Translations under genes and position numbers: made by a program | Notes under the pieces: generated by a model | Seen by the model: only the letters and a program-made list of their open reading frames with translations | What the model was told of the DNA's origin: nothing | Databases searched by the model: none | In this document: piece after piece, positions 7,607-14,744 of the stretch | Layout: each line of letters begins with the position of its first letter | Position numbering within the stretch: position 1 is the first letter of the stretch | Assembly: GCA_027492735.1 (NCBI GenBank) | Contig: JAPUEE010000022.1 | Coordinates: forward strand, 1-38,783 | Reading direction: 5' to 3' | DNA: 38,783 nucleotides | Source: Candidatus Saccharimonadota bacterium | GTDB lineage: Bacteria; Patescibacteriota; Saccharimonadia; Saccharimonadales; Saccharimonadaceae

Positions 7607-8230
7607 ATGGATATTGAATATCGTGGCGAAAACTGTGTGGTAATAAAGTACAAGAAGACAATAATTGTTGTAGACCCTACATCAGAGTCATCTGTCAAAG
7701 AAGTCAGTAATCCTGAAACCATCGTACTGCTAACTAAAAATAATTCGTGGGCTGAAAAGCAAAAGGGCTTCTTGGTTGATATGCCTGGCGAGTATGAACA
7801 CAATGATATTTCGATCAAAGGTATTGCTGTTCATCTTCACACAGATGAGGCAGGTAAGAACGCAACTATGTATAGACTAGAATGTGATGGAATCAGAGTT
7901 GCCGTAATTGGTCATACTGATGCGCCACTCGACGATGATGATCTAGAAGAGCTGGGCATAATTGATGTCGCTGTTGTACCTGTTGGCGGCGGCGGATACA
8001 CATTAGATGCCCGCGATGCAGCAACTATAGTGAGGCAGATTACTCCAAAAGTAGTCATACCAACTCATTTTGCCGATTCGCACATTAAATATGAGGTGCC
8101 GCAGGAGCCAGTTGATGAATTTATCAAATCTATGGGCGGCAATCATGAGAAAGCTAACATATTCAAGGCCAAGGGTCTTGGTAGTCTACCAGAATCATTG
8201 ACTGTTATAGAGCTGGCCCGTACAGCCTAG
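7607..8230 (+). CDS. MBL-fold (UlaG-like) protein with degenerate metal site
   Basis: A 207-residue protein resembling UlaG-type metallo-beta-lactamase-fold hydrolases: the N-terminal YRGENCVVIKYKKTIIVVDPTS strand pair, GEYEHNDISIKGI, VAVIGHTD, VDVAVVPVGGGGYTLDARDA and PKVVIPTHF near the C terminus. The HxHxDH zinc-binding motif that should follow the first strands is replaced (IVLLTKNNSWAEKQ), so hydrolase activity is doubtful, although single His and Asp residues remain elsewhere. Function unknown. It follows the winged-helix gene and ends at a bidirectional terminator. Confidence 0.7.
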   Translation: MDIEYRGENCVVIKYKKTIIVVDPTSESSVKEVSNPETIVLLTKNNSWAEKQKGFLVDMPGEYEHNDISIKGIAVHLHTDEAGKNATMYRLECDGIRVAVIGHTDAPLDDDDLEELGIIDVAVVPVGGGGYTLDARDAATIVRQITPKVVIPTHFADSHIKYEVPQEPVDEFIKSMGGNHEKANIFKAKGLGSLPESLTVIELARTA

Positions 8231-8245
8231 GCGTTATTGCTCTAT

Positions 8246-8286
8246 AAAAATATCGCTTCCTTGAACGAGAGGCGATATTTTATTTG
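8246..8286. terminator. Bidirectional terminator between MBL gene and rpmB
   Basis: AAATATCGC (8248-8256) and GCGATATTT (8272-8280) form a 9-bp stem around a 15-nt loop, with T-rich sequence on both sides. It serves the converging (+) MBL gene and (-) rpmB. Confidence 0.7.
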
Positions 8287-8296
8287 ACAGCGTGTA

Positions 8297-8518
8297 TTAT
8301 TTCGAAGCAACTGGTGCTGCGGTCTGTGCTGCGAACCCTTTTTTCTTGAGGGTACGGATAGTGCTGGTTGCTACAGTCAAGGTAACTTTCTTGCCATTGA
8401 TAACAAAAGTCTTCTTCTGTAGATTTGGCTTGAAGACTCGTTTTGTATGGCGCATAGAAAAGCTGACATTATTGCCAAACTGCTTGCCTTTGCCTGTAAT
8501 ATCGCATCGTGATGCCAT
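8297..8518 (-). CDS. rpmB: Ribosomal protein bL28
   Basis: A 73-residue basic protein of the large ribosomal subunit. MASRCDITGKGKQFGNNVSFSMRHTKRVFKPNLQKK matches the conserved bL28 N terminus (CxxTGK, GNNVSHS, RRxxPNLQ), followed by the KVTLTVATSTIRTLKKKG block. GGAG precedes the ATG at normal distance. It stands alone on the (-) strand, between the MBL gene and the divergently transcribed protease. Confidence 0.95.
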   Translation of the reverse strand: MASRCDITGKGKQFGNNVSFSMRHTKRVFKPNLQKKTFVINGKKVTLTVATSTIRTLKKKGFAAQTAAPVASK

Positions 8519-8610
8519 GTTAGTTACTCCTTTTTTTCAGAAACTCCGATACATTATATATGTTTTATCTCTTTTGGTCAAGTGCTGCCTAGCGAAATGG
8601 CGGGTAGATT

Positions 8611-8619
8611 TGGTACAAT
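8611..8619 (+). promoter_or_regulatory. Extended -10 promoter giving a leaderless protease mRNA
   Basis: TGG plus TACAAT (8614-8619) ends 6 nt before the ATG at 8626, so the predicted start of transcription is the A of the start codon. No Shine-Dalgarno sequence is present. Confidence 0.6.
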
Positions 8620-8625
8620 AGGGTA

Positions 8626-9303
8626 ATGGATATTGATTTCACCTATTTAGGGATAGTGCTAGCAGTGGTATTTGGGTCGATGGTGCTCCATGAGTTGATG
8701 CATGGATTAACTGCCTATTGGCTCGGTGACAATACCGCCAAAGAGAATGGTCGTCTGACGCTCAATCCCATTAAACATATCGATCCTATACTGACAATTG
8801 CGTTGCCGGCCTTGCTCGTTATTATGAATGGCGTCACGCATAGTACACCGATATTTGGTGGCGCTAAACCAGTACCGTTTCGACCTGACAGGGTCAAGGG
8901 CGGCGAATGGGGCGCTGCTCTGGTAGGAGTTGCGGGACCGCTAACTAACCTAGTGCTAGCATTTTTATTCTTCGTTATAGCCTACTTCGGTGGCTATATT
9001 ACTATTGCGGGAGACACGATTTTTATGGCGAATGACACCATGTCGACGTTCTTGGGCGCTGGTATTATGGTGAACTTGGGCTTTTTCGCCTTCAACATGC
9101 TACCGATTCCACCGCTCGATGGGTCGCGATTGCTCTATGCTATTGCGCCGGAGCCAGTACAAAAAGTGATGCAAGCTATAGAGAATATGGGAGTAGTGAT
9201 CGTGTTTGCTATAGTGTTACTGGCCAGCGGTTTGATAGGAAATATTCTGAGTACGATCATAGATTTTATACTGAAATTGTTTATAGCGGTTTTGCCTATA
9301 TAG
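8626..9303 (+). CDS. Site-2 protease family (M50) membrane metalloprotease
   Basis: A 225-residue integral membrane protein of the M50 family, which cleaves substrates within the membrane. HELMH (about residues 22-26) is the HExxH zinc motif in the first helix, and NMLPIPPLDGSRLL supplies the third ligand Asp in the NPDG-like motif. The remaining hydrophobic stretches, with the conserved AGPLTNL turn, give about five to six helices. No PDZ domain is present, which matches the short, FtsH-independent class of S2P proteins. The substrate is unknown. An extended -10 element 6 nt before the ATG implies a leaderless mRNA. Confidence 0.9.
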   Translation: MDIDFTYLGIVLAVVFGSMVLHELMHGLTAYWLGDNTAKENGRLTLNPIKHIDPILTIALPALLVIMNGVTHSTPIFGGAKPVPFRPDRVKGGEWGAALVGVAGPLTNLVLAFLFFVIAYFGGYITIAGDTIFMANDTMSTFLGAGIMVNLGFFAFNMLPIPPLDGSRLLYAIAPEPVQKVMQAIENMGVVIVFAIVLLASGLIGNILSTIIDFILKLFIAVLPI

Positions 9304-9312
9304 GCGCAGGAG

Positions 9313-9321
9313 TGTTATAAT
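9313..9321 (+). promoter_or_regulatory. Promoter for the 6S-like RNA / NUDIX-RNase H transcript
   Basis: TGT followed by a perfect TATAAT (9316-9321). The predicted start, about 9328, is exactly the first base of an 8-bp helix that closes the RNA described next. Confidence 0.6.
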
Positions 9322-9327
9322 AGAGTT

Positions 9328-9452
9328 GCCCTGCGGCTGCATATGATTTCCAACGAATCGTAGAATGGGAGCTCAATATTGCATTCGGCCGTGGCCGATT
9401 GATGCGGGCACCCCCTTGCTTGGTCAAGGAAATTCTATCTGCAACGCAGGGC
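9328..9452 (+). ncRNA. Candidate 6S-like RNA (125 nt, closed by an 8-bp helix)
   Basis: GCCCTGCG at the predicted transcription start pairs with CGCAGGGC at 9445-9452. Inside, GATTTCC (9345-9351) can pair with GGAAATT (9428-9434). A central open region contains CGTAGAATGG on the 5' side. The terminal hairpin is GCATTCGGC-CGTG-GCCGATTGATGC (9381-9405). On the 3' side CCTTG-CTTGGT-CAAGG (9414-9429) can form a small hairpin that competes with the second helix. A closing stem, a large bubble, an apical stem and a 3'-side mini-hairpin are the layout of 6S RNA, which binds RNA polymerase. It is shorter than typical 6S RNA (about 180 nt). It could instead be a structured leader of the next gene. Confidence 0.4.
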
Positions 9453-9479
9453 ATTTAGTAATTATATACGGTGGGATTT

Positions 9480-10334
9480 ATGAAACAGAAAGTTGTAGTC
9501 AGAGCTATCATACCACAGCGAAACAGGGTGCTGCTGATTCGACGTTCTGGTGGACGGCCGTCAATCGATGGCTTGTATGAACTACCTGGCGGATCGATAC
9601 ACAAAGGCGAACAGCCAATTGATGCTCTAAAACGATCACTGCAGATTCATGTCGGTATTTACCCTGAGACTGCGTATTTACACGATGTAATTAGTTATAT
9701 AGATCCCGAAGACAGGGAGCTACAATATATTTTTATATTATACGAGGTGAGACTATCCGAACAGACTCCTCGAATCAGTTTAGATGACGAATACGATCAT
9801 TATATCTGGAAATCGTTGTCAGATATACAACGAGATCGTATCACAAGCTCGACAGAAGTTCTACTATATATGAATGCCGAACGTAGTTCCGGCAAGGGTA
9901 TAGTTATAGATGATAGCGAAGAGCATGATGTCACGATGGTCATCTATTCTGATGGAGGGTCGAGAGGAAATCCTGGGCCATCTGCCTCGGCGTTTATTAT
10001 TATGGATCAAAATCAAAATATTGTTGCTCAGGGCGGTAAATTCCTCGGGCGTAGTGATAGCGGTATGGCCGAATATAGAGCGGTTGAGCTTGCACTAGAG
10101 AAAGCCCTGGATATTAATGTCAGGAAAGTTGAGTTTCGTAGCGATAGCCTAATGGTGGTTAACCAGCTCAACGGCCTATTTCCTGTCAAGAATCCAGATT
10201 TTAGAGAGGTTTATAATAGAATAAAGAAACTCATGGTACGTTTTGATAAGATACGATTCCACCATGTTCATAGGGAATATAACCGTATGGCAGATGGGTT
10301 AGTAAACAAAATTCTCGATGATAGCCAAACCTGA
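9480..10334 (+). CDS. Fusion of degenerate NUDIX domain and RNase HI
   Basis: A 284-residue protein. Residues 1 to about 130 are NUDIX-like (LLIRRSGGRPSIDGLYELPGGSIHKGE), but the catalytic REUxEE motif reads RSLQIH, so the metal-binding glutamates are lost and hydrolysis is unlikely. Residues from about 150 form a complete RNase HI core: SDGGSRGNPGPSA (first Asp), MAEYRAVELAL (Glu), SDSLMVVNQLNG (Asp), and HVHREYNRMADGLVN (His and last Asp). RNase HI cuts RNA in RNA-DNA hybrids. The dead NUDIX half may bind a ligand or nucleic acid. Start chosen at the ATG at 9480 with GGTGGGA before it; a GTG three codons upstream is less likely. Confidence 0.82.
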   Translation: MKQKVVVRAIIPQRNRVLLIRRSGGRPSIDGLYELPGGSIHKGEQPIDALKRSLQIHVGIYPETAYLHDVISYIDPEDRELQYIFILYEVRLSEQTPRISLDDEYDHYIWKSLSDIQRDRITSSTEVLLYMNAERSSGKGIVIDDSEEHDVTMVIYSDGGSRGNPGPSASAFIIMDQNQNIVAQGGKFLGRSDSGMAEYRAVELALEKALDINVRKVEFRSDSLMVVNQLNGLFPVKNPDFREVYNRIKKLMVRFDKIRFHHVHREYNRMADGLVNKILDDSQT

Positions 10335-10351
10335 TTCGTGCGCATATCTGA

Positions 10352-10357
10352 TATAAT
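10352..10357 (+). promoter_or_regulatory. rnpB promoter (-10 TATAAT)
   Basis: A perfect TATAAT predicts a start near 10364, at the 5' strand of the RNase P RNA closing helix. Confidence 0.6.
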
Positions 10358-10361
10358 AGGG

Positions 10362-10711
10362 GAGCCAGATTGCTAAACGACCGCTGGCATATCGCGAAAG
10401 CGGTATGAAAAGAGGAAAGTCCGGGCAGCATAGAGCAACGACAGTCGCTAACGGCGACCGGGGGTGACCCTAGGGAAAGTGCCACAGAAACGATACCGCC
10501 TCTTCGGAGGTAAGGGTGAAAGGAGTGCGGTAAGAGCGCACAGCAACGTATGGTGACATGCGGAGGAGGTAAACCCTGTCGGCTGCAAGGAGGTCGGGTC
10601 ATTGGCTGCTCGCCAACCGGCCGTTATAACCCGCTAGAGGCTATTGGCAACAGTAGTCGTAGATAGATGGTCGTTCACGACAGAACCCGGCTTATCGGTG
10701 ATCTGGCACCT
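10362..10711 (+). ncRNA. rnpB: RNase P RNA (type A)
   Basis: The catalytic RNA that trims tRNA 5' ends. GCCAGAT (10364-10370) pairs with ATCTGGC (10701-10707) as helix P1. The conserved core is clear: GAAAGTCCGGGC (P4 5' strand and CRI), AGGGTGAAAGGAGTGCGGTAAGAGCGCAC region, GGTAAACCC, and the 3' ACAGAACCCGGCTTAT (P4 3' strand). Length of about 350 nt fits type A. A T-rich run follows the 3' end. The (-) strand ribosomal protein operon converges on it. Confidence 0.95.
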
Positions 10712-10730
10712 TGTTCTTTTTTTAGCTATA

Positions 10731-10761
10731 AAAATAACTCAGATAATCCTGAGCTATTTTA
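10731..10761. terminator. Bidirectional terminator between rnpB and rplT
   Basis: AATAACTCAG (10733-10742) and CTGAGCTATT (10749-10758) form a stem with one mismatch, flanked by A/T runs on both sides. Confidence 0.65.
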
Positions 10762-10774
10762 GGTAGTGCTCACA

Positions 10775-11119
10775 TTATTTTGTAGCGGTCTTTACGATAG
10801 CTGCGAAGGCTTCAGGTTCGCGAACTGCGAGGTCGGCGAGAATCTTGCGATCAAGGTCGATGTTGTTAGCCTTTAGGCCAGCCATTAGTCGTGAGTAGGT
10901 AGTACCATTGTCGCGAGCGGCTGCATTAATGCGGGTGATCCACAGATTGCGAAAATCGCGCTTTTTGTTACGACGATCGCGATAAGCATATTGCAAAGCG
11001 CGAATGACGCCTTGTTGTGCTAGGCGGAATGATCGGGTGCGGCTATGGCTCATTCCTTTGGCTTGTTTGAGCACTTTATTGTGCTTGGCTCTGGCGGTAA
11101 CGCCTCGTTTTACTCTCAT
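10775..11119 (-). CDS. rplT: Ribosomal protein bL20
   Basis: A 114-residue basic protein needed for early large-subunit assembly. [69 protein letters not shown] is the full conserved N-terminal helix and core of bL20. It is the last gene of the infC-rpmI-rplT operon on the (-) strand, as in most bacteria; in E. coli bL20 represses this operon, but no clear operator was seen here. Confidence 0.97.
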   Translation of the reverse strand: MRVKRGVTARAKHNKVLKQAKGMSHSRTRSFRLAQQGVIRALQYAYRDRRNKKRDFRNLWITRINAAARDNGTTYSRLMAGLKANNIDLDRKILADLAVREPEAFAAIVKTATK

Positions 11120-11167
11120 GTTCTAAACTCCTATGTAGTTAAAATTGCAATAATTATCTCTGATAAA

Positions 11168-11362
11168 TTACGCACCTATTGCGCGTCTAATATTCTTTGC
11201 GGCCTTGCCAGTAATTTGGCTATCGGCACTTTTGGCTCGTTTACCACGTTTTGTCTGCGTAGACAATTTGTGATGGGTTGCAGCGTTTTCACGCATTATC
11301 TTGCCAGTTTTAGTGGTTCTAATACGTTTAGCTGTACCTTTATGCGTCTTCATTTTTGGCAT
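11168..11362 (-). CDS. rpmI: Ribosomal protein bL35
   Basis: A 64-residue basic protein. MPKMKTHKGTAKRIRTTKTGKI and the C-terminal RRAIGA fit bL35. Its start lies 23 nt inside the end of infC, so translation is probably coupled; rplT follows 48 nt downstream. Confidence 0.95.
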   Translation of the reverse strand: MPKMKTHKGTAKRIRTTKTGKIMRENAATHHKLSTQTKRGKRAKSADSQITGKAAKNIRRAIGA

Positions 11363-11873
11363 TAGGGTTACTCCTTATCATTACGCTCAGGTTACGACCA
11401 GCCATAATAGCCTTTTGATCGGCGATTGCTACGTCTGACAGACTTTCCAAAATTTTATCCAGTATAGTGCGGCCGATTTCTGGGTGTGCCATCTCTCGAC
11501 CTTTAAACATGACCTGGATTTTTACCTTGTCACCGTCAGATAGGAATTTGCGAACCTTGCGCAGCTTGATATCAAGATCGTTTTGACCGATCTTGAGGCC
11601 TAATCTCATCTGCTTGATCTCACTCGTACGCGCGCTCTTTTTATTGCGCTGTTGTTCCTTCATCTTTTGATACTGGTATTTACCCCAGTCAACGATTTTG
11701 GCAACAGGCGGCTCAGCGTTGGGTGAAATTTCTACCAGGTCAAGTCCGGCGTCGCGGGCGGCATCGAGGGCGGCTGATCGAGAGATGATCCCGAGTTGCT
11801 CGCCACTTGCACCGATGACACGTAACTGCGAAGCGCGGATCTCACCGTTGATTCGCACCGATTGGTTGGCTAT
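11340..11873 (-). CDS. infC: Translation initiation factor IF-3, likely AUA start codon
   Basis: IF-3 binds the 30S subunit and checks start-codon pairing. The protein has the standard N domain (RINGEIRASQLRVIGASGEQLGIISRSAALDAA), the Lys-rich linker and the C domain (VKIQVMFKGREMAHPEIGRTIL). The only conventional start, a GTG at 11858, lies 19 nt from the Shine-Dalgarno sequence. AAGGAG (11878-11883) instead stands 4 nt before an in-frame ATA at 11873, giving ANQSVRINGEIR, the usual IF-3 N terminus. infC genes characteristically start with AUU, AUC or AUA so that IF-3 limits its own synthesis; I therefore place the start at AUA (177 residues). It heads the infC-rpmI-rplT operon. Confidence 0.93.
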   Translation of the reverse strand: MANQSVRINGEIRASQLRVIGASGEQLGIISRSAALDAARDAGLDLVEISPNAEPPVAKIVDWGKYQYQKMKEQQRNKKSARTSEIKQMRLGLKIGQNDLDIKLRKVRKFLSDGDKVKIQVMFKGREMAHPEIGRTILDKILESLSDVAIADQKAIMAGRNLSVMIRSNPNAKNEDA

Positions 11874-11944
11874 ATGGCTCCTTACCTGAATTAACTTTTA
11901 ACGGAATAATTGTAGCAAATTTTTCAGGGATACGCAAGGGGTAA

Positions 11945-13438
11945 TCAATGTCTATATTGCAATGCCTCAGCCATATCTGAGGCCTCTATCGATTTGTGGC
12001 TGTTGAGATCTGCAATAGTGCGGGCTACTTTTAGTATTTTGAAATGACTACGCGCTGAGAGATTTAATTTTTCTGAAGCAGCTAACAGCATGCGTTTTGT
12101 TTCATCAGTGAGATGGGCGTATCGCTCTAGTTCTTTGTTGCTGAGGGCCGAGTTGGGTTTCGATTGGCGTGCCATCTGAATCTTTCTAGCGTGAGCGATA
12201 GACTCTCGAAAAGCACTCGCTCGATCATTGCGCTGCGCGGTTTTCTCAGCGAATAGGTCTCTTCGATCTATTCTAGCCACGGGAATTGTCATATCGATAC
12301 GATCAAGAAGTGGACCACTGAGCCGTTTCTGATAGCTCAAAATCATTTGTTGCGAACAGGTGCAAGCTTTCTTGTCGTCACCAAAGTAGCCGCAGGGACA
12401 AGGGTTCATCGTTGCGACGAGCATGAAGTGAGCCGGATAGGAGACTTTGCCGTTAGCTCGAGAGATGTGAACGATTCGGTCCTCGAGCGGTTGCCTCAGA
12501 GCCTCTAGTGATGAGCGAGAAAACTCGGGAATTTCGTCGAGAAAGAGCACTCCGTTATGGGCGAGCGATACTTCGCCGGGTCGCACTTTGTTTCCACCAC
12601 CTATGAGCGACACGAATGAAGCCGTATGGTGTGGCGATCTAAAGGGTCTATGGTGCACTAGCTCATCGATTAATTCTTCGGCGAGGGAATGAATCTTGGT
12701 CGTCTCAATCATTTCTTCTCGACCGAGGTTGGGTAGTAGCCCCGGTAGGGTTCGGGCAAGCATTGTCTTGCCGGCGCCTGGAGATCCAGTGAACAATAAA
12801 TTATGATGGCCTGCAGCGGCTACAACGAGCGCTCTTTTGGCTGTTTCTTGGCCACGGATCTCGTCGATAGACGGGTAGTTTGACGTGAGATTGGAGCCTA
12901 GACTCGGGGAGGTGGGTGTAATGTTTTTTTCGTCCAATAAATACATAATTGTATCTGTAAACGTAGTTATTCCGACAACATTTATATCATCAACAAGAGC
13001 TGCCTGCGCGGCGTTTTGTTTCGGTAAAATAATTGTTCGACAGCCAGCTTTTTTAGCGGCTTCGGCAATGAGGATCGCTCCACGCGCTGGGCGTAATTCA
13101 CCACTCAGCGACAGCTCACCAGCAACCATAATGCCGTCAATATCTTTTTGTTTTAACTGCCCGCTGCATATCAAAATGCTGATAGCTATAGGCAGATCTA
13201 GGTGTGAACCTTCCTTGGCGAGACTGGCAGGCGCTAGGTTGATAGTGATACGTTTTGCGGGGAAGGTTAGTCCAGAGTTGACAATGGCAGATCTGACCCG
13301 TTCTCGGCTCTCGGCGACAGCTTTGTCTGCGAGGCCGACGATCACAAAAGCCGGAAGACCTTTTGTGATATCGCACTCAACCGTTACGGGCTGGCCGTCA
13401 AAGCCTATCGGAACAGCGGTGAGAACTCGTGCAATCAT
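11945..13438 (-). CDS. comM: ComM/YifB-family AAA+ ATPase (Mg-chelatase-like)
   Basis: A 497-residue protein of the YifB/ComM family; ComM is a hexameric helicase that extends branch migration of DNA taken up in natural transformation. The N-terminal Lon-like domain (IARVLTAVPIGFDGQPVTVECDI...PAFVIVGLADKAVAESRERVRSAI) is complete. The AAA+ core has Walker A GSPGAGKT and Walker B VLFLDEIPEF, a zinc-type CPCGYFGDDKKACTC cluster, and the C-terminal Mg-chelatase domain (SARSHFKILKVARTIADL). The start is set at the ATG at 13438: a longer frame would run through the promoter. TGCTATAAT ends 6 nt before this ATG, so the mRNA is predicted to be leaderless. Confidence 0.93.
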   Translation of the reverse strand: MIARVLTAVPIGFDGQPVTVECDITKGLPAFVIVGLADKAVAESRERVRSAIVNSGLTFPAKRITINLAPASLAKEGSHLDLPIAISILICSGQLKQKDIDGIMVAGELSLSGELRPARGAILIAEAAKKAGCRTIILPKQNAAQAALVDDINVVGITTFTDTIMYLLDEKNITPTSPSLGSNLTSNYPSIDEIRGQETAKRALVVAAAGHHNLLFTGSPGAGKTMLARTLPGLLPNLGREEMIETTKIHSLAEELIDELVHHRPFRSPHHTASFVSLIGGGNKVRPGEVSLAHNGVLFLDEIPEFSRSSLEALRQPLEDRIVHISRANGKVSYPAHFMLVATMNPCPCGYFGDDKKACTCSQQMILSYQKRLSGPLLDRIDMTIPVARIDRRDLFAEKTAQRNDRASAFRESIAHARKIQMARQSKPNSALSNKELERYAHLTDETKRMLLAASEKLNLSARSHFKILKVARTIADLNSHKSIEASDMAEALQYRH

Positions 13439-13444
13439 TAGCTC

Positions 13445-13474
13445 ATTATAGCAGTTTGCTATCTGTTTTACCAA
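13445..13474 (-). promoter_or_regulatory. comM promoter, leaderless
   Basis: On the (-) strand TTGGTA, an 18-bp spacer and TGC-extended TATAAT (13450-13445) end 6 nt before the comM ATG. It decides the comM start. Confidence 0.65.
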
Positions 13475-13489
13475 TAACGGCTATCCTTG

Positions 13490-13517
13490 TTGATAGATAG
13501 GCGTTATGTGGTATAAT
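13490..13517 (+). promoter_or_regulatory. ssrA promoter
   Basis: TTGATA (13490-13495) and TATAAT (13512-13517) are separated by 16 bp; TGTGG before the -10 adds a partial extended element. The predicted start is about 7 nt before the mature tmRNA end. Confidence 0.6.
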
Positions 13518-13530
13518 AGTAAACGTTCGT

Positions 13531-13922
13531 GGGGCTGAATTAGCTTCGACGGATGGAATTTAACAGGTTAGTTTGCGAGCAGTTGATTACTTACCATCAG
13601 AATAAGTGTAAAAACACGTTTACAAGCGTTTGCCGCTGACGTAAAGTCTATCTTTGCGCCAAAAGCTTACGCGCTAGCCGCCTAATTATCAGGCAGCCAT
13701 CACTCTGTTGACGCGAAATAGACAGTAGTGGTGTTATATTCATTTCGCTGTGCTATTAGATAGTTTTTCACGGACTATCTAGGCGAGATACTTCGTGAGC
13801 TTGACCGGATGATCTTTGTGGATCTCCATGCGTCCAGTCAAGAATCTTGAGATTCAATAGGCTTCGTAGATAACTAGCAGGTTACCATTCGGACCCGGCG
13901 GCAGTTGCCGGCAGCTCCACCA
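13531..13922 (+). ncRNA. ssrA: Transfer-messenger RNA
   Basis: tmRNA rescues stalled ribosomes with SmpB. The 392-nt RNA begins GGGGCTGAATTAGCTTCGAC and ends with a T arm (GTTACCATTCGGACCC... region), CAGCTCC, discriminator A and encoded CCA. The tag reading frame ends KAYALAA and a UAA stop (about 13672). The residues before this read AADVKSIFAP, but the exact resume codon cannot be fixed by eye. Pseudoknot-like pairs are visible downstream. Confidence 0.95.
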
Positions 13923-13953
13923 GATTTTATTATTCACATTATAGAAAAGTAGG

Positions 13954-13978
13954 AAAGCTCCGGTGACGGAGCTTTTTT
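13954..13978 (+). terminator. Terminator of ssrA
   Basis: AAAGCTCCG-GTGA-CGGAGCTTT is a perfect 9-bp stem with a GTGA loop, followed by T residues. Confidence 0.9.
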
Positions 13979-14003
13979 ATTCAACCCTAGTAAAAAGCAA
14001 AAA

Positions 14004-14037
14004 AGAACGGTCACCTGCGAGAATTAGTGACCGTTCT
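14004..14037 (-). terminator. Terminator of a short (-) strand transcript
   Basis: AGAACGGTCAC and GTGACCGTTCT form a perfect 11-bp stem. On the (-) strand it is followed by TTTTTT, so it terminates leftward transcription, from the promoter at 14115-14143. Confidence 0.75.
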
Positions 14038-14103
14038 ATGGTTTAGGATAATGTTTGTTTTAGTTTGATATATGCGCGGCTCGTGAATACATTTTTTATT
14101 CAT
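14011..14103 (-). CDS. Possible 30-residue peptide on a short (-) strand transcript (or a small RNA)
   Basis: Between a good (-) strand promoter and a terminator lies an ATG frame of 30 codons ending in TGA inside the terminator hairpin. It starts MNKKCIHEPRIYQTK and is basic, with no hydrophobic segment and no recognisable motif. GAGGTGG lies just before the ATG, but the predicted transcription start (about 14108) would leave only about 5 nt of leader. The whole unit, about 100 nt, may equally be a small noncoding RNA with a TGAATA/TATTCA hairpin at its 5' end. No function can be assigned. Confidence 0.35.
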   Translation of the reverse strand: MNKKCIHEPRIYQTKTNIILNHRTVTNSRR

Positions 14104-14114
14104 GAACCACCTCT

Positions 14115-14143
14115 ATAATAGCACACCAAAACGGTTGTGTAAA
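14115..14143 (-). promoter_or_regulatory. Promoter of the short (-) strand transcript
   Basis: On the (-) strand TTTACA, a 17-bp spacer and TGC-extended TATTAT (14120-14115). This is a near-consensus promoter pointing at the 30-codon frame and the 14004-14037 terminator. Confidence 0.6.
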
Positions 14144-14224
14144 TAGGTATAATAGGGTATTTTTTACCACGTATTTTGCCTGTGGAAAACTCTGTATACA
14201 CCTATTGACGCTATTTTTTCAATC

Positions 14225-14254
14225 TTGACACCTCAATGAGGAGGTCAGTATACT
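14225..14254 (+). promoter_or_regulatory. Pilin promoter with inverted repeat in the spacer
   Basis: Consensus TTGACA (14225-14230), an 18-bp spacer and TATACT (14249-14254). The spacer carries CCTC-AAT-GAGG and ACCTC...GAGGT symmetry, which could be an operator. The predicted start is near 14261, giving a leader of about 22 nt with AAAGGGTGGG before the ATG. Confidence 0.7.
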
Positions 14255-14282
14255 TAGAAATGATAAAAGAAAGGGTGGGCTG

Positions 14283-14744
14283 ATGTATACACGACGAGTT
14301 AGCGGCAAAAAAGAGCCGGGGTTTACAATCATAGAAGTCGTTCTGGTATTAGCTATAGCCGGGCTTATATTTCTCACCGTCTTCCTAGCCCTACCAGCCT
14401 TGCAAAAATCGCAACGAGATAATGTCAGAAAGCAGGATGTCGGTAGGGTAGTGGCCAGTATACAAGAATATGTAGCTAATAATGGCAGCATGCCTGCCAA
14501 TACTACAGCGCTTGCCGCTGGCTATGTAGTGGTGTCAGATTTAGGCCAACTGACACAGTTGTATGTGGAGGTACCTCAGCCTACCTGCTTGGCATTGAGC
14601 AGTAGCTACATGTACATGGCTTATGTTTCGGTAGGATGTAAATGTAGTGATGCCGGTACAGCTACAGCGCCAGTGAGTGGCGCTCGGTATGCTAATGTCC
14701 AAACGAGACTAGAAAATGGCGCTAGATACTGCAAGGACGTCTAG
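14283..14744 (+). CDS. Type IV pilin-like protein
   Basis: A 153-residue prepilin. A 13-residue basic leader (MYTRRVSGKKEPG) ends in the prepilin peptidase site PG|FTIIEV with Glu at +5, followed by a hydrophobic helix (VVLVLAIAGLIFLTVFLALPAL) and an amphipathic continuation (QKSQRDNVRKQDVGRVVASIQEYVANNG). The C-terminal half has four Cys (PTCLA, GCKCSD, RYCKDV) that could form disulfides. It is exported and assembled by the type IV pilus machinery; in Saccharibacteria such pili drive twitching and host contact. Whether this is a major or a minor pilin cannot be told. It stands alone behind its own strong promoter. Confidence 0.9.
   Translation: MYTRRVSGKKEPGFTIIEVVLVLAIAGLIFLTVFLALPALQKSQRDNVRKQDVGRVVASIQEYVANNGSMPANTTALAAGYVVVSDLGQLTQLYVEVPQPTCLALSSSYMYMAYVSVGCKCSDAGTATAPVSGARYANVQTRLENGARYCKDV

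Noticed and set aside
9328-9452. SRP (4.5S) RNA
   Set aside because: The conserved GGAA-type tetraloop hairpin and its asymmetric bulge are absent.
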